Below, in pieces: positions 25,140 through 33,929 of a DNA stretch of 64,000 nucleotides (its first letter is position 1; each line of letters starts with the position of its first letter). The position numbers and the translations under genes were made by a program. The notes beneath the pieces are model-generated. The model did no database searches. It was not told where the DNA came from and saw nothing but the letters and a program-made list of their open reading frames with translations. Origin of the DNA: Oscillospiraceae bacterium (lineage in GTDB: Bacteria; Bacillota; Clostridia; Oscillospirales; Ruminococcaceae); assembly GCA_022835495.1 (NCBI GenBank), contig BQOK01000001.1, forward strand, positions 2,728,001 through 2,792,000, in the 5' to 3' direction.

Positions 25140-26279
25140 TTACAAGGGCGGCTGCCCGGCCAGCGCCGCCGCTCCATACCGCGCCACCAAAAGGTCCACG
25201 CAGGCGCCATAGCTGGCAAGGCCCAGGGTCTGGCCATAGCCCTGCAAAAAATTCTCGTAGCCGCTTTGCACCAGGGTGGTGACCGGCGAGCGGAAGGAAT
25301 CCCAATAGGCATTGTTCTGCCGGATATCCGCCTGGCAGCCCTCGTCCAGCTCATCCCATATCTCCTGCCAGGCCTTTTGGTCGGCGGAATAAAGCGCGCT
25401 GGACAGGTGCGAGTAGCCAAACAGCCACCCGGAGTATTGATACACCGGGTCGGGGGAGGTCAGGCAGGCGGCAATGCCCAAAAAGTTCGCTTCCTGCTCG
25501 GGCGCCACCCCCCGCTGGTGCGCCATCTCGTGGGCCACAGTGACCGGCAGATACACCCCGGGGCAGTGCACATTCAGGGTGCTCTCGCCAAGGTAGGGGA
25601 ACAAATACCCCGTAAAGCCCGCCGCGCTCATGAACCAGGAATAAACCGCGGGCTTGGGGGCCCGGTCCGGCCCCTGCAAAAAGGGCCATTCCGTTACCAG
25701 CTGTTCGTAACTGCGGCTGCCGTAAGCCAGGATCGCCGCCTTGTCGCCCTCAAAGCAGCCGTCCGCGCCGCGCTGCACCCCCGCCGCCGTGCGGGACGCG
25801 CCCTGGGCAAACCACCGGGTGGTTGCCGCCAGCGCTTCCACGCTCACCGGCGCGGGCTCCAGGCCGCTCTTTTGCGAAAAGCCTGTGCCGTAATAGTGCA
25901 CCCCCCAAAAGGCGCAAACGCCCGCGTAGCCCCACACCGCCAGGGCCGCCAGGCTGATCAGCCTCCGCCCCAGCACGCGCCGCCCCTCCAGCTGTTTTTG
26001 CACCGTGCGCACGGCCATAAAGATCAGCCACAGGCCCAGCGCCGTGCACAGCGCCTCGCACAGCGAAAAGGGCAGCGGGTCCGCCGCCGCGCCCCAAAAC
26101 CGCTTCCAGGGGGCGGCCGCATAGCGGATGAACCAGTCCATGCAGGCGGTGCTGCCCCGGGCGGCCCAGAACAGGCACAGTGCGGCTCCGCCGGCCAGCA
26201 GCGCGCCCACAGGGCCCTTGTTTTCGCGCAGATACCGTTTTGCGCGCAGCCATTGCAGCCTTTTCCAGGAAAGATGCAC
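25140..26279 (-). CDS. DUF3810 zinc-peptidase-like membrane protein
   Basis: A 379-residue protein. Three hydrophobic segments (about 24-42, 72-92, 108-126) precede an extracellular or lumenal domain with HEMAH at 250-254 and acidic residues at 261 and 263, consistent with a gluzincin-type zinc site. This arrangement is that of the DUF3810 family, whose substrates are not known to me. The likely start is GTG at 26279; an upstream frame reaching 26543 overlaps the divergent gene and lacks membrane character. The ribosome binding site is weak. A TATAAT box on the minus strand near 26316-26321 may be its promoter. Confidence 0.78.
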   Translation of the reverse strand: MHLSWKRLQWLRAKRYLRENKGPVGALLAGGAALCLFWAARGSTACMDWFIRYAAAPWKRFWGAAADPLPFSLCEALCTALGLWLIFMAVRTVQKQLEGRRVLGRRLISLAALAVWGYAGVCAFWGVHYYGTGFSQKSGLEPAPVSVEALAATTRWFAQGASRTAAGVQRGADGCFEGDKAAILAYGSRSYEQLVTEWPFLQGPDRAPKPAVYSWFMSAAGFTGYLFPYLGESTLNVHCPGVYLPVTVAHEMAHQRGVAPEQEANFLGIAACLTSPDPVYQYSGWLFGYSHLSSALYSADQKAWQEIWDELDEGCQADIRQNNAYWDSFRSPVTTLVQSGYENFLQGYGQTLGLASYGACVDLLVARYGAAALAGQPPL

Positions 26280-26354
26280 CCTGCCGCCCCCGTTCGTTTC
26301 GTTTCTTTTTATTCTATCATTATAATAAAATTTTCGTCCGGCGTAAACAACCTC

Positions 26355-26384
26355 TTGCAAAGCACCGACATAATATAGTACACT
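26355..26384 (+). promoter_or_regulatory. Candidate promoter of the unknown membrane protein gene
   Basis: TTGCAA (26355-26360), 18-base spacer, TACACT (26379-26384), 40 bases before the start of the plus-strand gene. Only the spacing and partial consensus support this. Confidence 0.5.
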
Positions 26385-26424
26385 AAAGTTATAACGCACG
26401 CAAGTGCTGTGTTGGGAGGAAATC

Positions 26425-27483
26425 ATGTTACAGGAACTGAAAAAGCAAAGCCTTAAGCGGGTCCTGCCCGGCGTGATCGTGCTGGCGCTGCTTGCGGCCG
26501 TCTGCATGGCGCTGGGCGGGGCGGGCGTGGTGAACCTGGTCAAAGGGCCGGACTGGCTGTACGACTATTACGGCGAGGACCTGGAAGGCCGCTATGTCGA
26601 GGCCGACGTTTATGTGGTGTACGACTGGTATGCCGAGACCACCAGCCGCCGCGAGGGCAGCAGCGTCGAGACCACCAAAAGCCGCGATTTCATCATCGAC
26701 GCCAACGACCTGGAGTACATTGCGCTGGAGGTCCCCGCGGCGGATCTGAAACAGGTGGAGCAGCAGATGTACGACAGCTGGGACTACCTGGACGATGTGA
26801 CCGACGACCTGACCACCTATTACCACATCGAGGGCACGGTGGAGCGCATGGACGCCGAGACCCTGGGCCTTTACACCGAGTTTTTGGCCGACGGCGGCAC
26901 GCTGGACGAAGCCTTCCTGCCTTACATCATCAAACAGGGCAAGGTGGGCGGCGCAGATAAGACCTTCTCCCTGTTCATGTTCGTGGCGGCCGTGGCCATG
27001 CTCGTGTGGCTGGCGGTGCTGCTGGTAAAAGCGCTCACCGGCGGCTACCAGAAAGCCATCAAGCGCCGCGCGCTGGCCGAGGGGGACCTGCCCCTGCTGG
27101 AAGAATTCTACATTGCCACCGAGCCCTTGAACGGCGTGCGCAGCGACGGGCGCTGGGTGCTGTTCAGCCAGGGCGCCAAAACGGTCCTGCTGGACGCGCC
27201 GAACGTGCTCTGGGCTTATGTGCACCGGCTGACCCACCGCACCAACGGCATCAAGACCGGCACCACCTGGTCGGTGCAGCTGCGCACCAGCGACCGCAAG
27301 GTCTACACCATCGGCGCCAAAAACGAGGAGCAGGCCCGCGAAACCCTGCAGATGCTGGCCTCCAGCATGCCCCACCTGGTCACCGGCTACAGCGATGCGC
27401 TGAACCGCCTGTTCAACCAGGACCCGGCGCGTTTTGCCACCATTCCCACCGATGCGGCCCTGCAGCAGGAGCTGTTCGGCTGA
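26425..27483 (+). CDS. Membrane protein of unknown function
   Basis: A 352-residue protein not recognised with confidence. A hydrophobic segment (PGVIVLALLAAVCMALGGAGVV) lies near residues 16-38, an acidic exported region rich in Asp, Glu and Tyr spans about 45-170, and a second segment (FSLFMFVAAVAMLVWLAVLLV) lies near 178-198. A cytoplasmic tail of about 150 residues has a pattern of alternating strands. The GGAGG at 26415-26419 fixes the start. It is divergent from the DUF3810 gene and convergent with the Ig/YDG surface protein. Clostridial genomes hold similar two-helix proteins, but I cannot name a function. Confidence 0.8.
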   Translation: MLQELKKQSLKRVLPGVIVLALLAAVCMALGGAGVVNLVKGPDWLYDYYGEDLEGRYVEADVYVVYDWYAETTSRREGSSVETTKSRDFIIDANDLEYIALEVPAADLKQVEQQMYDSWDYLDDVTDDLTTYYHIEGTVERMDAETLGLYTEFLADGGTLDEAFLPYIIKQGKVGGADKTFSLFMFVAAVAMLVWLAVLLVKALTGGYQKAIKRRALAEGDLPLLEEFYIATEPLNGVRSDGRWVLFSQGAKTVLLDAPNVLWAYVHRLTHRTNGIKTGTTWSVQLRTSDRKVYTIGAKNEEQARETLQMLASSMPHLVTGYSDALNRLFNQDPARFATIPTDAALQQELFG

Positions 27484-27500
27484 TCCCGTTCCCAAAGCCA

Positions 27501-27530
27501 GAAAGCCCCCGGCAAACGCCGGGGGCTTTC
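27501..27530. terminator. Bidirectional terminator between convergent genes
   Basis: GAAAGCCCCCGGC-AAAC-GCCGGGGGCTTTC lies between a plus gene ending at 27483 and a minus gene ending at 27549, with T-rich tails on both sides. Confidence 0.85.
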
Positions 27531-27548
27531 TTATCCCTATTAAATCAT

Positions 27549-29999
27549 TCAGTCGTTGTAGCCGTAGGGGTCCTGCTCGGCGCTTTTGCGCCGCAGGATC
27601 AGCAGCGCCGCCCCCAGAATCACCAGCAGCACCGCTGCGCCGCCGATCACCCAGTACAGCCAGCCGGAGGCCCCGCCCCCCTGGGCGGGCTGCGCGCTGG
27701 GCGCGGGGCTGGCCGGCGGGGCGGCGGTGGGCGCAGGGCTGGCCGTGGGCGCAGGCGACGGCGACGCTGTGGGCCTGGGGCTGGCCGTGGGCGCCGGGGA
27801 AGCCGTGGCCTTCGGCTTATCGTAGCTGCGGCCGATGTAGGCCGTCAGGTCGGTCAGGTTGTGGCCGTTGTCCGGGTCAAAACCGCTGGCTTTCAGGTCC
27901 AGGCCGTTGAACACGAATTTGTTCGTGCCCTGGGTGATGGTGAGGGTAATGTCCTTGCCATAAAACGCCTGCCAGATAAAGTGCGGCACCGCGATCTCGC
28001 TGCCCGCGTCGATGGTCACCTTGCCGCTCTTTACGCTTTGGATGCTGCCCAGGGCCGGGTACCAGTCGAAGGGCTTCGGGGTCGGCGCCGGGGTGGGGCC
28101 GGGGGTAGCGGCGGGCTTTGGCGTGGCGGTCGCGGCAGGGGCCGGCGCAAGCGCGGGCGTGGCGTTCCCTGTGGCGGGCTCGTAATTGGTATCGCCCTGG
28201 TACTTTGCGGTCACCGTGGCCGAGCCTGCGCCCGGCAGGTCCGGCAAGTCCAGGGTGAGCGCCCCATCGGAAAACCCGCCCGAGTTCCGGCGGGTGCTGC
28301 CGCCCGCCTGCGCCTCAATGTCCACGCTGCCGGTGGGCCAGGCCGCGCTGGTGCTTGCCCGCACGGCGGAAACCGTGACCCGCAGCACCGGCGGTTTGCC
28401 GCTCTCGCTTTTGCGCTCCATTCTAATGTTCAATGTGGGGGTCGCCTTTTTAATCTCAAAGGTTTTCGCCACCTCGCCGGTGTAGTTGCCGTCGGCCAGG
28501 GCTTTCACCGTCACGGTGGCGGTGCCGGCGTTCACATTGTTGGCATAGGCCAGCTCGTAGTCGCCGGGCCCCAAAAGGCTGCCGTCCGTGACCGTGGGCA
28601 CAGGCTCTTGCCCGGCGCCGTTATAGGTATAGGTGCCAAGGTTCCAATTCGTCACCATATCGGCGCTCAGGGGCTTTTGTGTGATGGCCCCTGCGGTGGC
28701 AAACGCGCCGGAGGGGAGGGTGTAATTGCTCAGCGCACCCGGAACCGCGCTCACTTTCACCGTTACTTCCTTGTTCTGGCCCGCATGTGCGTCTGCAAAT
28801 TCAGCGGTGGCTGTGTAATCTGTGGTAAGGGCCGGCTGTCCTTCGCCGGCGGCAAGGCCACTGAACTGGACGGCCGTCACCGTGGCTGTTTTGTTTCCAT
28901 TATAGGCTTTTTCCGCTATGGTTGCGGAAGCCACCGTCAAGGTCTTGGGAGTGATCTTCGCGCTTGTGGTCACCGTGGCCGTGGTCAGCTCGTAGTTTTT
29001 TGCCTTGGCGCTGTTCGTCAGCGTCAGGGTAACCTGCACTTCTTTAGGGCTGTCCGCCGCATTGAAGTCGCCGCCCGTAAACTGAGCGGAAACGGTATAA
29101 TCGGTGCCGGCTTCCAAACTCTCGCCGTTTTGCAGGCCGGTGAACTGCACCTCTTTGGCAGTGGCCGTGTTTGTGCCGTCGTAGGGCTTATCCTCGGCCC
29201 TGGCGGTAAAGGTAAGCTTTGCGGGGGTCACGTTCAGGCTCCCCCTCGCCTTATCGGCAGGCAGAGTGTAAAAGGCCGCCTGCTCACCCGACAGGGAGAT
29301 CGTCGCGGGCTGGGCATCCTTCTGCGTGCCGGGAGCGGCGCTTTTAGCCGTGCCGGAGGCGGCGCTTTTGGGGGCAGCCGGGTCAGCCGCCGCGGTGACC
29401 GTCTGGTCGCCCACATCCTTGCCGGCAAGGGTCAGGTCGGCCTTAGCTTCCACCTTGTCCCCCACCGCCACGCCCTTTAAGATGAGCGGCACGTTTTCAA
29501 ACACATTGGTGCCGTTGTAGGCTGCCGGGCCATTGGGCTCGGCGGTAAGCGGCTTTGCCTGCATGGAAACATTTGCCGGGCCGCTGGCAACAGGGCTGCC
29601 CGCGGCAGGCGTATATTGGGCCGTTATGGCATTCTGCCCCACCACGATCCCTTTTCGGGCGGCGGTCTTATACTCCAGCGTGGCTTCGTATTGGTCTGTT
29701 GCCCCGATTTTTTGCAGCGCCGCTTTGCCCAGCTCGTTGGTACCGCACAAAAAACTGACCTCCGCATTCGGCGGAACCGTTTCGGACGCAGCAGGCGTAT
29801 ACGTTGCTTTCAGGGTCACCGTATCGCCGTATGTACAGCTTTCAGGGCTTTCAAGCATCAAAGTGATCGACGCCGCTCCCGCGTCAACGGGAGCGGCCGC
29901 GCGGGTACGCGCGCGGGGCGCGGCCCACGCGCCGCTCAGGGGCAGCGCGCACAGCAGCCCCGCCGCCAAAATCCCGGCCAGCCATTGGTTTCGTTTCAT
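27549..29999 (-). CDS. Large secreted Ig-like/YDG-repeat surface protein
   Basis: An 816-residue predicted adhesin or wall protein. It has a signal peptide (LAGILAAGLLCALPLSGAWA), an Ig-like domain near 35-130 (CTYGDTVTLKATYTP), two YDG/MBG-like repeats (KPYDGTNTATAKEVQFTGL near 252, KAYNGNKTATVTAVQFSGL near 365), a related TYNGAGQEP module near 480, another Ig-like domain near 545-620, a beta domain around 660-725, a Pro/Ala/Thr/Ser-rich stalk, and a C-terminal helix (WVIGGAAVLLVILGAALLI) before RRK. No LPXTG is visible, so it is membrane-anchored rather than sortase-linked. Ligand unknown. Confidence 0.85.
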   Translation of the reverse strand: MKRNQWLAGILAAGLLCALPLSGAWAAPRARTRAAAPVDAGAASITLMLESPESCTYGDTVTLKATYTPAASETVPPNAEVSFLCGTNELGKAALQKIGATDQYEATLEYKTAARKGIVVGQNAITAQYTPAAGSPVASGPANVSMQAKPLTAEPNGPAAYNGTNVFENVPLILKGVAVGDKVEAKADLTLAGKDVGDQTVTAAADPAAPKSAASGTAKSAAPGTQKDAQPATISLSGEQAAFYTLPADKARGSLNVTPAKLTFTARAEDKPYDGTNTATAKEVQFTGLQNGESLEAGTDYTVSAQFTGGDFNAADSPKEVQVTLTLTNSAKAKNYELTTATVTTSAKITPKTLTVASATIAEKAYNGNKTATVTAVQFSGLAAGEGQPALTTDYTATAEFADAHAGQNKEVTVKVSAVPGALSNYTLPSGAFATAGAITQKPLSADMVTNWNLGTYTYNGAGQEPVPTVTDGSLLGPGDYELAYANNVNAGTATVTVKALADGNYTGEVAKTFEIKKATPTLNIRMERKSESGKPPVLRVTVSAVRASTSAAWPTGSVDIEAQAGGSTRRNSGGFSDGALTLDLPDLPGAGSATVTAKYQGDTNYEPATGNATPALAPAPAATATPKPAATPGPTPAPTPKPFDWYPALGSIQSVKSGKVTIDAGSEIAVPHFIWQAFYGKDITLTITQGTNKFVFNGLDLKASGFDPDNGHNLTDLTAYIGRSYDKPKATASPAPTASPRPTASPSPAPTASPAPTAAPPASPAPSAQPAQGGGASGWLYWVIGGAAVLLVILGAALLILRRKSAEQDPYGYND

Positions 30000-30139
30000 C
30001 TCAAAGCCTCCTTTGCCAAAGGCGTACAGCCCGGCACAGTGCCGGGCAAAAAAGTCATTCTTCTGTTATTAAAACGACGGGGCCGCCCGTTCCATTGCAT
30101 CCCGGCGCAAATTTTTCAGTTTTGTAACTTTCAGGCGCA

Positions 30140-30171
30140 AAAAAGAGCCCCGCGGCCGCGGGGCTCTTTTT
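30140..30171. terminator. Bidirectional terminator of the ilvD-BASS operon
   Basis: A 32-base perfect palindrome (AAAAAGAGCCCCGCGG and its complement) sits 20 bases past the BASS stop; both sides are T-rich. A smaller GCCCGGCAC/GTGCCGGGC hairpin follows at 30029-30047, in the leader of the surface protein gene. Confidence 0.85.
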
Positions 30172-30191
30172 GTGCTGTTCTGCGCCGTGCT

Positions 30192-31211
30192 TCAGGCTTC
30201 TGCCGGGGCCGTTTCCGCCTCGGGCTGCGCGGCCTGCGCCTCTGCCGCCTTCTTTTCGGCGCGGGCGGCCATCAGGTTCGCCACGATGGAACCGGAAATG
30301 TTGTGCCACACGCTGAACAGCGCGCCGGGCACGGTGGCCAGGGCAAGATCCGGGAACACGGTGCCCGCAAGGCTTGTGGCAAGGCCGCTGTTCTGCATGC
30401 CCACCTCAATGGAAAGCGCGTTGCACTTGGCGTCGTTCAGCTTGAGCGCCTTGCCCACGCCGTAGCCGCAGGCGTAGCCCAAAAGGTTGTGCAGCACCAC
30501 CACGCCCAGAATAAGCAGGCCGTTGGCGAACAGCTTCTGCTGGTTCGGAGCCACCACCGCGCCCACAATGGTCACAATGGCCGCCACGCTCACCAGGGGC
30601 AGCACCTCCACCGCGGCCTGGGTGAACTTGCCGAAGAACTTGTTCACCAAAAAGCCCAGGGCAATGGGCACGATCACGATCTTCACAATGCTGGTGAACA
30701 TGCTCACCGGGTCCACGGTCACGGTTTCGTGCAGGTACAGCCAGGTGAGCGCGGGGGTGAGCACGGGGGCCAGCACGGTGGAGCAGGCGGTCATGCCCAC
30801 CGAAAGGGCCACGTCGCCCTTGGCCAAAAAGGTCATCACGTTGGAGGAGGTGCCGCCGGGGCAGGTGCCCACCAGCATCACACCCACCGCCAGCTCGGGG
30901 GGCAGGCTGAACACCTTCACCAGCAAAAAGGCCAGCAGCGGCATGATCAAAAATTGGGCCGCCACGCCCACCACCACATCCTTGGGGCGGGTGAACACCA
31001 CCTTAAAGTCCTCCAGCTTCAGGGTCAGGCCCATGCCGAACATAACCACCATCAGCAGGTTGTTCACGCTCACCAGCCTGGTAACAAAGTTCCAGTCCTT
31101 GCCCACCCACAAAAACGAGGCGGGCACAAAAAAGGCCAGTACCGCAACGGCCACCACAATGAACGCCATGTATTTGCCCACAAATTTGCTTACCTTTTTC
31201 AATGTTTCCAT
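30192..31211 (-). CDS. Bile acid:sodium symporter (BASS) family transporter
   Basis: A 339-residue membrane protein with about ten helices. The BASS core is recognisable: LLMVVMFGMGLTL, then the conserved GTCPGGTSSNVMTFLAKGDVALSV loop of the Na+ site, and EVGMQNSGLATSL in the second half. The family moves bile acids, pyruvate, 2-oxoacids or ketopantoate with Na+. It follows ilvD by 48 bases with no terminator between them, so it shares the T-box-controlled transcript. A 2-oxoacid or ketopantoate substrate is therefore more plausible than bile acid. The start at 31211 has a GAGGAG site. Confidence 0.9.
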   Translation of the reverse strand: METLKKVSKFVGKYMAFIVVAVAVLAFFVPASFLWVGKDWNFVTRLVSVNNLLMVVMFGMGLTLKLEDFKVVFTRPKDVVVGVAAQFLIMPLLAFLLVKVFSLPPELAVGVMLVGTCPGGTSSNVMTFLAKGDVALSVGMTACSTVLAPVLTPALTWLYLHETVTVDPVSMFTSIVKIVIVPIALGFLVNKFFGKFTQAAVEVLPLVSVAAIVTIVGAVVAPNQQKLFANGLLILGVVVLHNLLGYACGYGVGKALKLNDAKCNALSIEVGMQNSGLATSLAGTVFPDLALATVPGALFSVWHNISGSIVANLMAARAEKKAAEAQAAQPEAETAPAEA

Positions 31212-31259
31212 GATCCTTTTACTCCTCTCTGAAAGCGCGTTTCGCACGTTCCTGCAAGC

Positions 31260-32918
31260 TTATTCCAGCACCGCGCCGGTGTTTGCGCTGCTCACCAGCC
31301 GCGCGTAACGGGCCAGCCACCCCTCGGTGACCTTGGGCGCGGGGGCCTTCCACTGCGCGCGGCGGCGTTCCAGCTCCTCCGCGCTCACCAACAGCTCCAG
31401 CCGCCCGGCCGGGATGTCGATGAAAATGCGGTCCCCCTCCTGCACCAGGGCGATCTCGCCGCCCACGGCGGCCTCCGGGCTCACATGCCCGATCGACGCC
31501 CCGCGGGACGCGCCGGAAAACCGGCCGTCGGTGATCAGCGCCACCGATTTATCCAGCCCCATGCCCGCCAGCGCGCTGGTGGGGTTGAGCATCTCCCGCA
31601 TGCCCGGGCCGCCCTTGGGCCCCTCGTAGCGGATCACCACCACGTCGCCCGGCTTTATTTCCCCCGCGTAGATGGCCGCAATGGCCCCCTCCTCGCCGTC
31701 GAACACCCGGGCCGGGCCCTCGTGCACCAGCATTTCCGGCGCCACGGCGCTGCGCTTTACCACGCCGCCGTTTTGGGCAATGTTGCCCCACAGCACCGCA
31801 ATGCCCCCGGTGGGGCTGTAGGGCCGGTCGGTGGGCCGGATGGCATCAGGGTCCCGGTTGGCCGCGCCGGCGATATTTTCGCCGATCGTCCTGCCGGTCA
31901 CGGTGGGCAGCCCGGTGTGCAGAAGGCCCAGCTGGGCCAGTTGGTTCATCACCGCGGGCACGCCCCCCGCCGCATACAGATCCTCAATGTGGGTGGGCCC
32001 GGCCGGGGCCAGGTGACAGAAGTTCGGCACCCTGGCGCTCATTTTGTTGATGGTTTCCAGATCCATGGGCACCTTTGCCTCGTGGGCAATGGCCAAAAGA
32101 TGCAGCACGCTGTTGGTGCTGCAGCCCAGCGCCATATCCGTGGCCAGGGCGTTTTCAAACGCCTCGGGGGTCAGGATGTCCCGCGGGCGCAGGCCCTTTT
32201 CCAGCAGCTTCATCACCTGCATGCCGGCGTGCTTTGCCAGCTGCACCCGGGCCGAGTATACCGCCGGGATGGTGCCGTTGCCGGGCAGCGCCATGCCAAT
32301 GGCCTCGGCCAGGCAGTTCATGCTGTTGGCGGTGTACATGCCTGCGCAGGAGCCGCAGCCCGGGCAGGTGTTTTTGGTGTAGTCGTCCAGGGTGGCCGCG
32401 TCAATCAGGCCGCCCTTGTAGCTGCCCACCGCCTCGAACATCTGCGAAAGGCTCACCCGCCGCTCCCCCTGCTTGCCCGCCAGCATGGGCCCGCCGCTGG
32501 CCACCACGGCCGGCAGGTTCAGCCGGGCGGCGGCCATCAGCATGCCGGGCACGATCTTGTCGCAGTTGGGCACCAGCACCAGCGCGTCAAACTGATGTGC
32601 GGTAGCCATGGTCTCGATGGAATCGCAGATCAGCTCCCTGCTGGGCAGGCTGTACTTCATGCCCTCGTGCCCCATGGCAATCCCGTCGCACACGCCGATG
32701 GCGGGCACCATCACCGGTGTGCCGCCGGCCATGCGCACCCCGTCCTTCACCGCCTGGGCGATCTTGTCCAGGTGGGCGTGCCCCGGCACAATCTCGCTGA
32801 AGGCGCTCACCACCCCCACCAGCGGCCGCTCCAGCTCCTCGTCGGTAAAGCCCAGGGCATAGAACAGGCTGCGGTTGGGGCAGCGCTCCGGCCCCTGTTT
32901 CACATTGTCGCTTCTCAT
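31260..32918 (-). CDS. ilvD: Dihydroxy-acid dehydratase
   Basis: A 552-residue dehydratase of branched-chain amino acid synthesis that converts 2,3-dihydroxyisovalerate and the methylvalerate analogue to the 2-oxoacids feeding valine, leucine, isoleucine and pantothenate. The Fe-S ligands are visible in CDKIVPGM and [17 protein letters not shown]; the [16 protein letters not shown] opening and the [12 protein letters not shown] motif are classic. The start at 32918 ([11 protein letters not shown]) is the family N-terminus. It is preceded by a T-box leader and followed by a BASS transporter. No other ilv or leu gene is present in the window. Confidence 0.96.
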   Translation of the reverse strand: MRSDNVKQGPERCPNRSLFYALGFTDEELERPLVGVVSAFSEIVPGHAHLDKIAQAVKDGVRMAGGTPVMVPAIGVCDGIAMGHEGMKYSLPSRELICDSIETMATAHQFDALVLVPNCDKIVPGMLMAAARLNLPAVVASGGPMLAGKQGERRVSLSQMFEAVGSYKGGLIDAATLDDYTKNTCPGCGSCAGMYTANSMNCLAEAIGMALPGNGTIPAVYSARVQLAKHAGMQVMKLLEKGLRPRDILTPEAFENALATDMALGCSTNSVLHLLAIAHEAKVPMDLETINKMSARVPNFCHLAPAGPTHIEDLYAAGGVPAVMNQLAQLGLLHTGLPTVTGRTIGENIAGAANRDPDAIRPTDRPYSPTGGIAVLWGNIAQNGGVVKRSAVAPEMLVHEGPARVFDGEEGAIAAIYAGEIKPGDVVVIRYEGPKGGPGMREMLNPTSALAGMGLDKSVALITDGRFSGASRGASIGHVSPEAAVGGEIALVQEGDRIFIDIPAGRLELLVSAEELERRRAQWKAPAPKVTEGWLARYARLVSSANTGAVLE

Positions 32919-32940
32919 GCTGCAAAATTCCCCCAAATGA

Positions 32941-33259
32941 TAAAATAAAAAGGCCTTTGTCTCTTTTATCAAGAGACAAAGGCCTTTAAAAGCGCTCTGC
33001 GGTACCACTCTCGTTGCCCCTGCCCAAAGGCAGCAGCCACTCTGCCCCGGTCTCCCCCCTGCGGGTTTTAACCAGGCGGCAGGATAACGGCTGCCGGCCG
33101 GCCGGGCTTACTCGGCGCAAAACGCCTTTCAGTGGGCAGCTCAGAGGTGATGTTCGCCTGTTCCTGAACGCGCGCTGCCTTGCACCAACCGGCAGTTCTC
33201 TGGGCGCTGGACACAGGGTACTTTTCCTCTTCAACGCTTTAACGTGTTAACTTTGTGTT
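32941..33259 (-). promoter_or_regulatory. T-box riboswitch controlling ilvD
   Basis: On the minus strand the leader has the T-box sequence AGAGTGGTACCGC (33011-32999). It is followed by a perfect terminator stem (arms 32971-32987 and 32949-32965) ending in TTTTTATTTTA. Upstream lies a long stem I region. A GAAC-ATC-ACC-TCTGAG segment with ATC at 33151-33149 is the best candidate specifier, an isoleucine codon, in agreement with the regulated gene. Uncharged tRNA would stabilise the antiterminator and turn on ilvD and the transporter behind it. Confidence 0.9.
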
Positions 33260-33265
33260 GTGATT

Positions 33266-33293
33266 ATTATACCTCGCTTTTGGCGGCTGTCAA
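33266..33293 (-). promoter_or_regulatory. Promoter of the T-box/ilvD transcript
   Basis: TTGACA (33293-33288), 16-base spacer, TATAAT (33271-33266) on the minus strand, about ten bases before the T-box leader. The 33294-33457 stretch upstream shows nothing else. Confidence 0.88.
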
Positions 33294-33457
33294 GCCCCTC
33301 TACAAAAAATTTTTATCTGCACTTTGCAGCCGGAACCCTTGCCGCCCCGGCAGCGCAAGCGTTTGAAAAGCTCGCCCTAATATTGTATAATATTGGTCAT
33401 AAACCCTTTTTATTCTCTATTTGTCATTGCCATTCCATTGCATTTTGCCGCGCGTGC

Positions 33458-33724
33458 TCACGCGTTCAGTTCGGCAATGTGGGTGATGACGGCCGGTTCC
33501 GTTTTTTCCAGCGGCACAAAAATGGTGACCACCGCCAAAAAGTCACGGGGCGGCCGGGTCACAGAGGTGGCGTTGCACAGGAATTTATAATTGGTTCCGG
33601 CAACCAGTTGGGTAGCCACAGCGAACGGCTCGTACTCCACCCCCTGCAGGGTCACGATCTCCTTAAACAGCTTCGCGTCTTCGGGCTCCAGTGCGCGGAA
33701 TTTGCTCCAGCCTCCACATAACAT
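33458..33724 (-). CDS. Stefin/cystatin-like small protein
   Basis: An 88-residue protein without signal peptide. It opens MLCGGWS, resembling the inhibitory N-terminal glycine trunk of type 1 cystatins (stefins). At residues 39-46 it reads QLVAGTNY, the QxVxG hairpin loop of cystatins in the extended form QVVAGTNY found in human stefins A and B. A third strand (FLAVVTIFVPL) fits the fold. If real, it would inhibit papain-like cysteine proteases inside the cell or after lysis. AAGGAAGG lies six bases before the ATG. It has no operon partner; the LytTR regulator is divergent. Inhibition is inferred, not shown. Confidence 0.82.
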   Translation of the reverse strand: MLCGGWSKFRALEPEDAKLFKEIVTLQGVEYEPFAVATQLVAGTNYKFLCNATSVTRPPRDFLAVVTIFVPLEKTEPAVITHIAELNA

Positions 33725-33929
33725 AGGGATCCTTCCTTTCCATTCTGATAAAAATGAGCGGGCGCCCCGGCGCGGCCGCGCCGGAAGCCCTTCAAACCTG
33801 CAACGGATCCGTTTTTCTGTAATCAGGATACCACGCCGCGCCCGGCCCTTTCAAGCAAATGGCACGAGCCGCCGTTTTTTGGCTTCAAGCGGAACCCCGC
33901 TTTTCAAAATAAAACCGAGGTGAAACAAA

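Noticed and set aside
26281-26543. Upstream extension of the DUF3810 frame into the divergent gene
   Set aside because: The extension is rich in Thr/Ser/Pro and overlaps the plus-strand start region; the conserved protein begins at about 26279.
27549-29999. Sortase-anchored wall protein
   Set aside because: No LPXTG-like motif precedes the C-terminal helix, so it was called a membrane-anchored surface protein.
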